From NCBI RefSeq assembly GCF_050003625.1, contig NC_134398.1, forward strand, positions 73,151,635 to 73,215,634: DNA of 64,000 bases, in the 5' to 3' direction. A model generated the notes under the pieces. It did no database searches, had not been told where the DNA came from, and saw only the letters and a program-made list of their open reading frames with translations. The position numbers were made by a program, and so were the translations under genes. Shown piece after piece: positions 25,096-36,559 of the stretch (positions are counted from its first letter, which is position 1; the number at the start of each line of letters is the position of its first letter). This stretch comes from Haematobia irritans. Taxonomy: Eukaryota; Arthropoda; Insecta; Diptera; Muscidae.

Positions 25096-25691
25096 AACCA
25101 TTCCAAAGCATTCCCATCAAACAGAAGGTGAACATATTTACATAACAAGGTGAAATTTCCTCTAAGTGTATTGCCAGTCATTGTCTCTACTCTGTATATA
25201 AATTCCTCAAACGCTATTCCATCCTTACTTCCTGAAAACACCAGTCTCCAATTACGAATTATATTCAGTATCTTTTCCGAATTGTCCAGCGGGATTGGCT
25301 CAATGGGATTCTCATTTCGTGAGGGCAACTGATCTCCTATCGCAACATTTCGGTTAGAATCAGAATTACTAATTAAATGCAGGCCGCCTAAGGTTGCACT
25401 TAATTGATTCGCAATAATAGATGTTATTTCATTTCTAAGATCATTTATCGATGATGCTACCACATCGCGAATTTGATCCTCATTTATCGGGCGTGATACT
25501 TCGCGTTCCACTGCGTTGTTACCTCGTCGTGTTAGACTAACACTTCGTCGTTCCATTCGTCTCGTCTCTGATCTTGTCCTACCCAAACGGTTTGAAGAAT
25601 CATTGTGTTCTAAATTAACCCTTACACGTTCTCCATTGTCTGGGCCTTCGTCCCGAACTAAGGAGTTATCCCTACTATGAGTAAGTGGCAT
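25090..25691 (-). pseudogene. Gypsy gag fragment
   Basis: From an ATG at 25691 the frame gives a polar, arginine-rich N-terminus followed by a Retrotrans_gag-like part with NWRLVFSGS, FEEFIYRVE and LLFDGNALEWFW. The last of these is the end of the capsid-like domain and lies right at the deletion joint. Downstream nucleocapsid and pol are missing. A TTG upstream start would add eight residues but the ATG fits better. Confidence 0.8.
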
Positions 25692-26235
25692 TATTAAAAA
25701 AAAAAACAGCAATAAACAAAAAATATATTTCTAAAAATTCTGCTCACAAAATTCAAATGATAAACTCACACACAAGTAAAACAAATGTATCCTTAACATC
25801 ACTACCCGGTTTTGGTATCTCAATGCTAAATTACACTCTCTTTCATCCAAATAACGTCAATAAAGAAACTGTTATACAGCAGATTCCATAATGGAGTATA
25901 ATACAGAAATACATCCAAAATTAAAATTCTCCACCTGAACAATCTGTAAATACCAGTCCGAAATTATCCAAACTCAACAATTTCCATCCCAGTTAAGCTG
26001 ACAGAATATTAGAAGGAAGATATGACTCAGAGATCGTAAGGCATAGTTCCAAAAATCTTCCAGAACTAAAACTCCATACAACTCTCATATAGATCTCAAT
26101 AGATATATTGCCGAAAAGGTGTAATTATCAATTAAAATAAATACAAATCGCGTCTCGCAATAAAAGAGGAGGAAATAAAAAAAAAATTGACCAAATATCT
26201 ACGCTGAGAGGCCCACATTGGGCGCCATTTAATTA

Positions 26236-26370
26236 TGTAACGATCTACCATACCATAGCCCTATTTCCCTTGGAGTTGGCTACCTACTGGCCCCCACGAC
26301 TGAGCATAGCTGGGCCCAATAGGTAGCCAACTCCAAGGGAAATAGGGACATGGGATGGTAGATCGTTACA
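26236..26370 (-). repeat. right (5') LTR, 135 bp, largely palindromic
   Basis: The two halves are inverted copies: TGTAACGATCTACCAT at one end and ATGGTAGATCGTTACA at the other, continuing inward through the CCCTATTTCCC and GTTGGCTACC blocks. Such a short, palindromic LTR is unusual and may be a deletion or fold-back derivative of a longer LTR. Confidence 0.6.
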
Positions 26371-26425
26371 GTTTGTCTAAAATTTCATTCCGGAGGAAAA
26401 TATTTTTTCTTTGGGTGTAGCCTAT

Positions 26426-26770
26426 ATAGGGTCACGGCCTAAAGGAAAAAAAAGTTGATGCGGTCACCCCCTAGTTTTCAATTCAATTCACATTTATTGC
26501 ATAATCCAAAGCCATTCAGAGGCCAAAATTGATTATGTTTACCAACAATAGAGAGACACTATGAATATCAAATTACAATGTAAATATAAATATATTAATT
26601 CTAAAAAGAAAAAAAAATACCCCTATGCTCTTCGTATACCCCTATGATGCCCATTTCTGATAACCATTATAAAGATCTGTAAAAGTTACAGAGATTTTAA
26701 AAAGTCAATAGGTCACCCTACACACCACCAAATTGTTTTTGCTGTCATGATCGTTAGGCTGCTTACACAT
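26426..26770 (-). repeat. Q repeat, deleted copy (holds empty site of MITE Y1)
   Basis: AAGTTGATGCGGTCACCCCC at about 26450 and GTCAATAGGTCACCCTACAC at about 26705 match, in reverse, parts of the copy at 37530-38480. The family is unknown to me. No ORF. Confidence 0.55.
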
Positions 26771-27133
26771 TGGCTGCATTTCTGCCTTTCAACATCTGAC
26801 TACGCCGTAATTTTTTTTTGCGTTTTCTTGTCATCTTCACAATGGTGAGCAAAGTTGTCACATGAGTAAATACTTTAAACAAGGAAATATTAGATTAGAT
26901 TTGTATTTGATTTGAGTACATTTCTTGTTTATTAATTGTACAAGTTTATTATGCGGCTAACTTTTTAGAATTAATTTATAACAAATCCTGTCGAGAATCA
27001 AGTTTACTATGTTGTTGGCGACTTTTAATTTAGGATATTATGTAACCCAATCGTTTATCGTCTGTAACATGACTAGTAGATTCATTAACAACTCGCACAA
27101 AGCGTTCGGTATTTTGAGAGTGGCATGGGAATT

Positions 27134-27189
27134 CTGCAAAGTAGTTGGTAGTAAGAACGCACTCATAATTGATAAGAAATATATATTAC
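27134..27189 (-). other. predicted 56-bp intron in the pseudogene
   Basis: On the minus strand it opens GTAATATATA and closes ACTTTGCAG. Removing it joins SSDNIVKI to FPCHSQNTERF, the order expected for the family. Reading through gives an unrelated hydrophobic tail. Confidence 0.6.
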
Positions 27190-27875
27190 CTGGTATTTTT
27201 ACGATATTATCTGATGAATGTTGATATAACACTAACTGCTCATCTGTATAAAAATGCAAACAGGGAGGTTCGGTTATTTGAACATTATCCCAATTTATTG
27301 CTTCGGTATAGGTGTCACAATCAAAATTAATGTGATGTTTGGGTACGCGAAACTCGCGAATTGAAGCGGGGGGATCACTACGAACAGTTCTTATTATTTC
27401 GTATGCTCGAAATCGCACTCATTGGTCCAAATCTGTTACCATAACCAATAGTATATTTTCTGGATGTAAATAATAACTATTGTTCTCGATTTTTGGCCGA
27501 ATTATCATTTGTATATGGTTGGGTAACTCTCGGATACAGAGTATGTATTTGAATAAATGCTGACTTCCATAAATACATTGAGGTTGGCTCTTGACGAGAA
27601 ACCAGAAAGGAGCATACACTTTCACAACAAAAGTAACCAAATTTCTTAAATCGTCTGTTGGAAAACTTTGAGATACGTAACAACCTAGATGCAGTTGTTA
27701 GCCACCGCGCTGTACTAACTGGACCAGGTTTCTGTGTAGCTAACCTTTCATCGCATGTACCATTATTAACAGCAACAACCATATGATATAAATACAGTTG
27801 ATCGCTGCAAATTTGCCAGTTTTCAATATTGTCGGGCATGGGTCCCATTGCAATAGGTTGGAAATCGCTTGCAAC

Positions 27876-27951
27876 CTGAACAAAATGTGGATGAAAATAG
27901 TTTCATTGTACAATAATTGACTACGACACAAACTAACTCCGTTATACATAC
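27876..27951 (-). other. predicted 76-bp intron in the pseudogene
   Basis: It opens GTATGTATAAC and closes TTTTGTTCAG. Splicing joins ILACEQYQ to VASDFQPIAMGP in frame. Confidence 0.6.
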
Positions 27952-28740
27952 CTGATACTGTTCACATGCCAGAATTTCCGATCCAAATTCATCAGGCCAA
28001 ATACCTGGACCAACCTATTTTCCATGTATATTGGTCATCAAAGTTTTAAGCGGCAGTTCATTAAAATGCAGTAGACAGACATTCCACTGAAGGTGGCGTT
28101 GTAAATATCTCTCCATGCATGCATTTACTCCAGTTTTAAATCCCGTATTTACCGCTGTGCCATCACAACCAATAGCAACTAAATGATCTAAAGAATAGCC
28201 TGCAGCATTCAAAAAATTTGCACTGGTATTCTGAATTTCGGGGCCTGTGCCATTGACCGGTGTGGCGTATCCAACGAACACGGAATCATGCTCTTTCACT
28301 ATAGTTATATGTTCTTCAGTAATTGTAGAGAAACGTACCTGATTATTTAGTTTATATTTTTTTATAGTTTTATCTTTTTTTCCATCGTAAGAGATACGCT
28401 TCAATGTAGCGTCGTTGTTGTAAGTAGCTTGGGCTTCTGCTCTAAATATAGCTCTTTCACTTTGTATCTTGTTTTTGTCTAAATAGCTTAGCACTTTCTC
28501 GCTAATATCACAAAATTCTCGCTTTTGTTGCAATTGAACTTTTTAAATCTTTTATCATAGAAGTTGCGAGTAAAGAACCATAGCGATCTGAGGTATTAGT
28601 TCGATCCAAAGCCAAAACGAAATTTTTCAGTGATACGTCAGATACCTTTAGTTGGGGATGGTTTTGGGGCCTTTCATCACATTCATCCTGAAAAAAATCT
28701 TCTTCGCTTGAACATGGAGCGTAGTCAGAGGTGTAAGTAG

Positions 28741-29921
28741 ATTTGTGAGGATTTGAATATACACAGAAAAAAAGTGTCTCGTAAATTTAAGAAGATTTTT
28801 ACAATAATTTATTACAAGAATTTTCCAGAATTTTAGTTCATTTTTCGTATCTTCAACGAAAATTAACTACTCGAAAGGAAATTTTACAAATTCTAAGTAG
28901 CAGTCGTTTAGTTCATGGCCTACAAAATACGATGGAAATTTCCTTAAAAAATTTCTTAACTGGTAGTTAAAAATTCGTTTGTCATGCTATAAAACTACTT
29001 GTGAAATGTAAAGTATTTTCTAAATAATAAGTTCAATTTACCATAAGATTTTTTTGTATGAGAAAATATTTTGTTACGAAAAATGAACTTGAAAGTGGAT
29101 AGCAATTTCTTACTGACAATTCCTATGGTTAATAATTGTTGGTAAAAAATTACCCAATGAAATATTTTTAGTTCACATGTAATTAAATTTATAGACATTT
29201 TCGTCAAAAATGGGTAGATATCATTTCATGAAGTTTTTGCTAATTTTAAGTTAAACGTTTCATCGTTCTTATACTGATATGCATTTAAGAGTATTGTTTT
29301 TAGAGTAAATTGTGGACAGATGCGATGAACTAATGCATAGTACAGAGATCTTTCTCGTCAAAGTGGAATATGTTTAATGTAAAGATGATGTTACTTGATT
29401 TTTTTTTTTGAGAGTGAGAGCATGCAATGAGAAATGGTAGCGAGTGATGGGGATGTTGTGTATATCTGAGCGTGGGGTTGTTTTTGTTCTTTCAGTGGTT
29501 TGTGTGTGTGTTTATTATTGGCGAATGGTTTATTTGTCTGGATGAGGTGTTGTTTTCAATGTTGTTGTAGGAATGTTTTGGTTTTGCTTGGTTTTGTTTG
29601 GCATGCTTCAGTTGTATAGTTGGCGTTGGCGTGAGCTGTTGCATCTTTTTAGCAAGTGTGTAACAAGGGAATAGAAAGGTATGGAATATTTTGGTTTTTT
29701 TAGACATATATTGGTGTTTGTTTATTAAAACTTTGAAATGAAAGTTATTAATATTTTAGCGATGAGATGTACGATGGCGAAGGGATCATCGGTAGCTTAG
29801 AAAAAAAGTTATTAAGAATGTTCAATATTTAGGAAAAATGCTGAAATGGAAAGTATATTGAAATTGTTTTATCTAATTTAATTTTTATTATTCAATGTAA
29901 AAAATAAATATTCAATTTCAG
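28741..29921. other. unassigned DNA with a MITE-like start
   Basis: CACAGAAAAAAAGTGTCTCG after TATA near 28770 resembles the ends of the TA-flanked MITEs here, but no convincing partner end was found (a weak candidate lies near 29415). The rest, including a G/T-rich stretch at 29430-29660, shows no supported gene. Confidence 0.4.
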
Positions 29922-31430
29922 AGTAACTCTAGATGAATTTGGAAAATTGTTTGTTACACCTCAGCGTATAGTTTAATGATAAATAGGTAAGAGTTCTTTT
30001 TCAATGTGGTTTTCTTTTAAAAAATAATATTCTTTATGTATATTATTACTTGATAATTATTATTATTATTTTTTTAACAAGTTTCATATTTTTCTTTGTT
30101 GTAAAAAAAATATCTAAGTTAAGAGCAACCCCAGATGGATTCGGGCAAATTTTTATATTTCTCCTCAGCGTATAATTTAATAGAGAAGTGGTAAGTTTTC
30201 TTTTAAAAATTGGCTTTCTTCTCACTAGAATATTTACGTTTTAATAACATTTTTATTGTTAAGAATTACAGGTTTTTAATACCTTATTTTAGTATTACTT
30301 TAATCAAATATTTTTGGAAAATTTTTGTTACACCTCAGCATATAGTTTAATCATAAAGTGGTAAGTATTCTTTTTAAAATGTGGTTTTCTTTTAAAAAGT
30401 ATATTTTTTATTTATATCATTATTTGCTAATTATTATTATTATTTTCTTTGTTGTAAAAAAAATATTTAATTTCAGAGCAACCCGAAGATGGATTCGGGC
30501 ATATTTTTATATTCCTCCTCAGCGTATAATTTAATAGAGAAGTGGTAAGTTTTCTTTTAAAATTTGGCTTTCTTTTCACTAGAATATTTACGTTTTTATG
30601 ACCTTTTTATTATCAAAATTACATGTTTTTAATACCTTATTTTAGTATTACTTTAATCAAAATTTTTTGGAAAATTTTTGTTACACCTCAGCATATAGTT
30701 TAATCATAAAGTGGTAAGTATTCTTTTTAAAATGTGGTTTTCTTTTAAAAAGTATATTTTTTATTTATATCATTATTTGCTAATTATTATTATTATTTTC
30801 TTTGTTGTAAAAAAAATATTTAATTTCAGAGCAACCCGAAGATGGATTCGGGCATATTTTTATATTCCTCCTCAGCGTATAATTTAATAGAGAAGTGGTA
30901 AGTTTTCTTTTAAAATTTGGCTTTCTTTTCACTAGAATATTTACGTTTTTATGACCTTTTTATTATCAAAATTACATGTTTTTAATACCTTATTTTAGTA
31001 TTACTTTAATTAAATATTATTGGAATCCAATTTAATATTTTTAATGTAAAAAACAAATATTTAATTTCAGAATAACAACATTTTTATGAATTGGTAAGCT
31101 TTCTTTAACATTCTTTTAACCAGATTATTTACTTTTTTATGCATATTATTTATTTAATTAGATTTTTGGAAACCAATTTAATGTTTTTTATTTAATGTAA
31201 AAAATAAATATTTAATTTCAGAGTAACCCCAAATGAATTTCGATAATTTTTTAAACTCAGCGTACAATGTAATAGAGAATTGGTAAGTTTTATATTAAAA
31301 CTTTGGCTTACTTTTAACAAGAATATTTATTGTATTATGTCCTTCACATCGATAACAACACAATTTTATGAGTTAATATATTACTTAATTCATTATTTCT
31401 CTAATTGTTTCAGGTACAAACTTTATGAGG
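29922..31430 (+). repeat. array of repeated exon-like cassettes
   Basis: Segments of about 60-68 bp are bordered by TTTCAG (or AAG) and GTAAG: 29922-29986, 30124-30190, 30477-30544, 30830-30897, 31222-31282. Partial ones lie near 30312-30360, 30669-30713 and 31071-31093, and a short one at 31414-31429. Part of the array is a ~353-bp tandem repeat (30124, 30477, 30830). One frame of several cassettes gives related peptides ending SAYNLIEKW or SAYNVIENW. I recognise no protein family. Confidence 0.6.
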
Positions 31431-31645
31431 TACGTTTATCTAAGAAAAGTTGAATTCCTTACACCATTTAATAAAATGCCCCCAAATATGGTATGTTACA
31501 AGCTAATTGAAAGAGCTAAAAAATTATATTTTATTACATGTTATTTCAACCGTCGAACGGAACGGACGTGTTTTTTAATAGCGGATAAAATCATCGTAAT
31601 AAGTACCTACTACGAATTTCAAGTGTGGTGGGATATTAGGCCACC

Positions 31646-32868
31646 ATGCAGAGAAATTCAAAGACATCCACTGGGTTGCTAACTTCAGGGCCCAGTGGAC
31701 GGGTATCGACTGGAGTTATAAATTTGGGCAATGACCAAGAGTTAGGCCCAATTAGTCGACCTGTAGACGGGTCGACAGGTGGCGACAATTTGACAAGTCG
31801 GACCAAGGTAACGGCATCAAAAGGAGGTAATCCCTCACGAAAGAGATTCAAAGAACGCAGAAATGCTTTGTTTATCCTAAAGAAATTAGGATCAGTCGAC
31901 CCAAGCACGTTGTCGGCTAAACAAAGCGATTCCTTAAAATGGGCTCAAGGAATTCTTGAGGCTGGAAAAAGGAACGATCACCGGATGAGCTGCCATCCTC
32001 CAAAAGGGATCAACGATCGTTTGCCTCAGTTGCTAAAGACAGCCTTGTGATGGCTATCATAAATAAAGGAGCATTGGACGGTATGGTTCCAAAGCAAAAA
32101 TGGGGGGAAATTGAGAATGCTTTGTCTGGCGTCTACTCACATGTGCTGGAAAAGTTTCCCGGCCCAGATCCTCGACACCAAGAGGCTGGTTGGTATCAAG
32201 GACGATTTAAGCTAGTCGCATTTGAGGACCAGAGGTCTATAGAATGTTTTAAAGCTGATCTGATACTAATTGGTGAAGTTTGGGAAGGAGCTGCTCTAGA
32301 GTTAGTCGAGAAGAAAGACATACCGGCTAGACCAAGAGCACATGCGTGGATACCTGCAAACCCTCCTGACCCTGAATCTATTTTAAATAGACTGAAACAA
32401 TGCAATCCAGATCTTCCAACAGCTGATTGGAAGGTTGGCCGTTTGGATGAAGTGGATGGGCCAAGACGGCATGCAGTGTTTATATTGAACACTCAGTCTT
32501 TGCCACATCTAGCAAAGTCCCAGGGCCGTGTATGTTATGGCTTTCATTATATCCAAATGAAGGTGTATAAAAACGATCAGCTAAAGGATTCAGAAATGGA
32601 CAAGCCTCTGTCTGAATCAGAAGTAAGCGGACCCTCTTGCGAAGTCGAGGGGAATACCAAGCCATTTGAAGACATGGATAGATACCGTATGCGTGAGGAG
32701 GCTTCTACTGCCTCAGAACTCACCAAAGTTGAACCTATGGTTATTGCGAGAGTCACCGATATCTCTGAAGAGGACATTCTTGATGACTCGATTGAAGCGG
32801 CTGATGTGACGGTTGTTGAAAATCTCGATGGTCCTACGGATCCTCCAGATAAATCTTCATCATTGTAA
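31646..32868 (+). pseudogene. LINE ORF1, DUF4780-like, one frameshift
   Basis: The ATG at 31646 sits in a good context (CCACCATG). The first frame gives a basic segment (RKRFKERRNALFILKKLG). The second frame (open before 32047 through 32868) gives the DUF4780-like core: QKWGEIENAL, GWYQGRFKLVAFEDQ, ADLILIGEVWEGAALEL, TADWKVGRLD. The frames can be joined by one frameshift near the A run at about 31970, because the second frame is open upstream through KRDQRSFASVAKDSLV. ORF1 proteins of this group bind the element RNA. The C-terminus is acidic. No CCHC knuckle is visible. It overlaps ORF2 by 41 nt. Confidence 0.75.
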
Positions 32869-35800
32869 GGCTGCATGTGCTGCCTTAAAAGTTCTCCTGA
32901 TGAAAGGGGACATAGATATAGTTCTTATTCAAGAACCATATGTTTATAAAAACAAAATATGTGAATTAAGTACTCCGGGGTTCAAACTATTGCAGTATAC
33001 TGGTAATGATGTAAATCGAGCCTGTATAATTGCTAAAAACGAGCTCAACTTGTTTCTGCTTCCTTCAATGTGCAATACAGACACTGTCGTTGCAAGTTTA
33101 GAAATAGCCAAATGCAAATATTGGGTATCTTCGGTCTACATGGAACATGACAGGGAGATGCCTCCATATGCCGTTAAGACCTTAGTGGAGGAGTCACTGA
33201 AAACAAAGACGAAACTCATTATGGGATGCGATGCGAATGCACATCATAGTATATGGGGAAGTAGTGATACTAATGCAAGGGGAGAGTCGCTAATAGAGTT
33301 TATTTTGCGTACTAATCTGGTAGTTTGCAACAAGGGAGATGTCCCAACCTTTGTCACTAAAAACAGGCAAGAGGTTTTGGACATCACCTTGGCCTCGCAA
33401 GAACTGAATGAAATGATATCTGAGTGGCAGGTTTTAAGTGAACACAGATTCTCAGATCATCGCTACATCAGTTTCAAATTTGATGTTCATATCACCAAGA
33501 TCATATTTCCGCCAAATGTTAGGAAAGCTGACTGGAATAGGTATAGGGAATCGTTCAATATGATGATACCGGAAATAACAGAGACAAATATGAGAAATGT
33601 GCAAGATATCGAACACGCAGTGGAGCGGATTACTAAGGCCTTCAACATCTCACTGAAAGCTGCATGCCCTAGAGGAAAGCCAAGGGGGAAACATCGACCA
33701 CCATGGTGGTCTACGGAATTAAGTAATATGAGGAAATCCTGCAGGAAGCTCTTTAACAAGGCAAAGTCCACCAGAGCCCCTGAGGACTGGGACGCTTACA
33801 AGAAGAATCTGAGAGGATACAAGCGAGAACTGAGAAAGGCTCAGCATAACTCTTGGAATGCTTACTGCAGCAGTATTGAGAATACGTCCGAGGCTTCCAG
33901 ACTACGGAAGGTTCGAGCATCCACCAACTCCGCTCCAGGTTTCATTAAAACATCGGAGGGCAATTGGACAACGTCCAGTGAGGAGACGCTGAAGGTACTA
34001 TTGGACACACATTTTCCTGGAAATCAGACGGTTGAACCATGTACTGGCGGTGCCACAGTTGCTCAGCGGTCGTTTCCTGTCGAGGAAATTGTATCGGAAA
34101 CTAGAATAAGATGGGCGCTAAATAGCTTTGGACCATTCAAATCCCCTGGACCTGATGGAATTACTCCGGCGGAGTTACAAGCTGTAACTGACAAAATTAT
34201 CCCCTGGTTGTCGGTGATATATAAAGGATGTATCAACTTATCATATATCCCAGGAAAGTGGAGGGAAACAAAAGTCGTTTTCATACCTAAAGCGGGAAAA
34301 GCCTCTCACTCGAGGGCGAAGGATTTCCGACCAATCAGCTTATCCTCATTCCTACTTAAAACTCTGGAGAGGATGATAGATATTTATCTTAGAACTAGCA
34401 TTTATTCAAGTTTGTTCTCGAAACGACAGCATGCATACTCGAAGGGCAGGTCTACTGAGACCGCACTACATGAACTAGTCAGCTTTATTGAAAGCTCACT
34501 ATCTGTCAAAGAATACACAATCGTGGCGTTTCTAGACATCGAAGGGGCGTTCAATAATGTCCATCCAAGCTCGATATTAAATGGACTGACAACTCTGAAT
34601 GTTGATCCATGTATACTCAGGCTGTTAGACGAACTGCTAATGAAGAGACGTATTTCAGCCACACTAGGACAAGCAAACATACAAAAGTATGTGAACAGAG
34701 GCACTCCCCAAGGAGGAGTTCTATCACCTCTTCTTTGGAATGTTGCTATAAATAGCCTTCTGGTTACTCTAGAAAAAGAAAGGATAAAAGTGGTGGCATA
34801 CGCAGATGATGTAGCTCTGGCAGTCAGGGGAAAATTCCCATCCACAATCAGAGATGTTATTCAGAGGGCCCTCCGGATGACTGAACAATGGGCGAAAGAC
34901 AATGGTCTTGGGGTAAATCCTGCAAAGACAGAATTATTCATGTACTGCAAAGATCGCAAAACTCCCACGGTTAGGCCTATTTCCTTAGGGGGTATTGAAA
35001 TTCCCTTTGGTGATTGTGCAAAATACCTTGGCGTTATTTTGGACAGGAAGCTGAACTTTAAGTTTAATATTGAAGAAAGGGCGAGGAAGGCAACTGTAGC
35101 TTTGTACTCGTGCAAAAAGGCAATAGGAAGAAAGTGGGGACTAAAACCAAAAATTGTGCATTGGCTATACACGGCAGTGGTTAGACCTATAATGCTATAT
35201 GGTGTTGTAGTCTGGTGGCCGGCACTTCAGAAACCGACTGGTTTAGATAAAGTTCAGCGTATGGCGTGTTTGTGTATTTCAGGCGCATTCAGCAAGACAG
35301 GAACAAATTCCCTTAATGTCATGCTGCATCTATTGCCTTTAGACATTTTGGCCAAACAGTCAGCTGCAACAACGGCTGTGCGGTTGCGCGAACTATCACT
35401 GTGGTAGGAAAATGGTTACGGTCACAGTTCTGTCCTCAAAATAATGTCAGATGTGCCTAACGTAGTGGATTACACTTTGGCGAGTCCACTTTTCGACAAA
35501 AAGTTTGAGACTCTAATCCCCAACAGTGAGGCGTGGTGCACACAGACCCCGGGGAATAAAGAATATATAGATTTCTACACTGATGGCTCCAAATTGGATG
35601 GACAAGTGGGTTTCGGAGTATATTCTAATGATCTGGAACTTCAAATAGCGAAAAGATTACCTAATCACTGTAGTGTTTTTCAGGCTGAAATATTAGCAAT
35701 AAGAGAGGTGGCGAATTGGCTGAGAAGTAATGTTCCAAAAAATGTGGGCATTAATATATACTCAGACAGTCAACCTGCAATAAAATCCTTGGACTCTGTG

Positions 35801-36409
35801 TTCCTCAACTCGAAAACGGCCATCGACTGCCGCAAATCTCTCAATGAGATGGCTGAGCAGTACAATATTCACCTAATATGGGTGCCTGGCCATAGGAACA
35901 TACCGGGGAACTGCGAAGCGGATGAGTTGGCAAGGCTAGGGACTACCTTACATATTCCAGGGGAACTAGAATTTGTTGGTATGCCCCTAGCTACCTGCAA
36001 GCTCATGATGCGTGAGAAGGCTGTTATGATGGCAAATGTTCGATGGGAGAATTGCAAGGGTTGTAACGACACCAAGCCCCATTTCAACTTAAACTGCACA
36101 CTAGATATGCTAATGTTCTCGAGACGTCAGATATCACTCCTGATATCTGCTATAACGGGTCGCTGCCTGATAGGAGATTTTGCAAAAACTATTGGCGCGA
36201 AGTATAATGACTATTGTATGAGCTGTCATGATGCGGAGGAAAAAGAATCAATTAAACACCTCTTGTGCGAGTGTCCTGCATTTTGTGTAAAGCGCAAGCA
36301 ACTTTTAGGAGCATATAGCTTCAGATTACTGGCGGATCTGGAAAACGTTAACTTAAGCAGTCTGCTAATATTTTTGGAACAATCTGGTTGGTTCAACAAA
36401 GAAAAATAA
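32828..36409 (+). pseudogene. LINE ORF2: APE endonuclease, reverse transcriptase, RNase H; one in-frame stop
   Basis: From the ATG at 32828 (MVLRILQINLHHC), residues about 5-220 are an APE-type endonuclease with LIQEPYV, GCDANAHHSIWG and SDHRYISF. The reverse transcriptase follows, with FLDIEGAFNNV, GTPQGGVLSPLLW and the catalytic YADD near residue 658. After a TAG at 35405-35407 (about residue 860) the same frame continues to 36409 with RNase H residues in FYTDGSK, QAEILA, YSDSQPA and GHRNIPGNCEADELAR. A C-terminal Cys/His segment (CMSCHDAEEK...HLLCECP) closes it. The enzyme nicks target DNA and copies the element RNA onto it. The stop may be a recent mutation or suppressed; it is the only break seen. 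Confidence 0.85.
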
Positions 36410-36470
36410 TCAAGAAGGTTCAGCGGTTAAAACTAGAAGTGCCCATATGTAATAGGTACTTTTAGTTAAT

Positions 36471-36550
36471 GTGGTATCACAATGGACTGAATAGTCTAAG
36501 TGAGCCTGAATCTTAATCGGGCTGCCACTTTAACCTAACCTAACCTAACC
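36471..36550 (+). repeat. LINE 3' end: SINE-shared block and TAACC-repeat tail
   Basis: The 39-nt block 36471-36509 (starting GTGGTATCACAATGGACTGA) is identical to 42692-42730 in the SINE. The tail ends in four TAACC/CCTAA units just before the duplicated target. Confidence 0.85.
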
Positions 36551-36559
36551 TACATGTTA

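Larger units (their letters stand above)
23879..26370 (-). mobile_element. Ty3/Gypsy LTR retrotransposon with internal deletion
   Basis: The element is bordered by a four-base duplication GTTT (23875-23878, 26371-26374). LTR-like ends TGTAACGATC...GATCGTTACA are present, with a primer-binding site reading TGGCGCCCAATGTGGGCC on the minus strand at 26210-26227, eight bases inside the right LTR. Gag and integrase coding remain; zinc knuckle, protease, reverse transcriptase and RNase H are deleted at about 25095. Non-autonomous as it stands. Confidence 0.8.
27000..28740 (-). pseudogene. intron-containing pseudogene of an uncharacterised, possibly transposon-derived protein family
   Basis: In order on the minus strand, the reading segments contain NFVLALDRTNTSDRYGS, AIGCDGTAVNTGFKTGV, NVCLLHFNELPLKTL, ARWLTTASRLLRI, LVTFVVKVYAPFWF, YLHPENILLVM and the VTEPP-like ITEPPCL, then FPCHSQNTERFVRVV. 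From memory this order belongs to a family of long uncharacterised proteins seen in arthropods and cnidarians, possibly derived from a transposase; I cannot assign a function. Two introns with GT-AG ends (27876-27951 and 27134-27189) separate parts of the frame. It is broken by a frameshift near 28530, a TAG after NIHGK at about 28013, a frameshift near 27680 and a TGA at about 27417. The start lies beyond 28740 or is lost. Confidence 0.65.
31544..36550 (+). mobile_element. near-complete non-LTR retrotransposon (LOA/I-group-like), 5007 bp
   Basis: Two overlapping ORFs (DUF4780-like ORF1; APE endonuclease, reverse transcriptase and RNase H in ORF2), a 3' UTR and a short TAACC-repeat tail. A candidate nine-base duplication TACATGTTA flanks it (31535-31543, 36551-36559). 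Only one frameshift and one in-frame stop interrupt the ORFs, so the copy is young. RNase H plus APE endonuclease points to the LOA/I/R1 group and argues against jockey. Confidence 0.85.

Noticed and set aside
28770..29417. A complete TA-flanked MITE
   Set aside because: The left end looks right, but the candidate right end lacks TA and matches poorly.
32196..35172. Minus-strand ORFs over the LINE
   Set aside because: They are antisense to ORF1 and ORF2 and show no domain.
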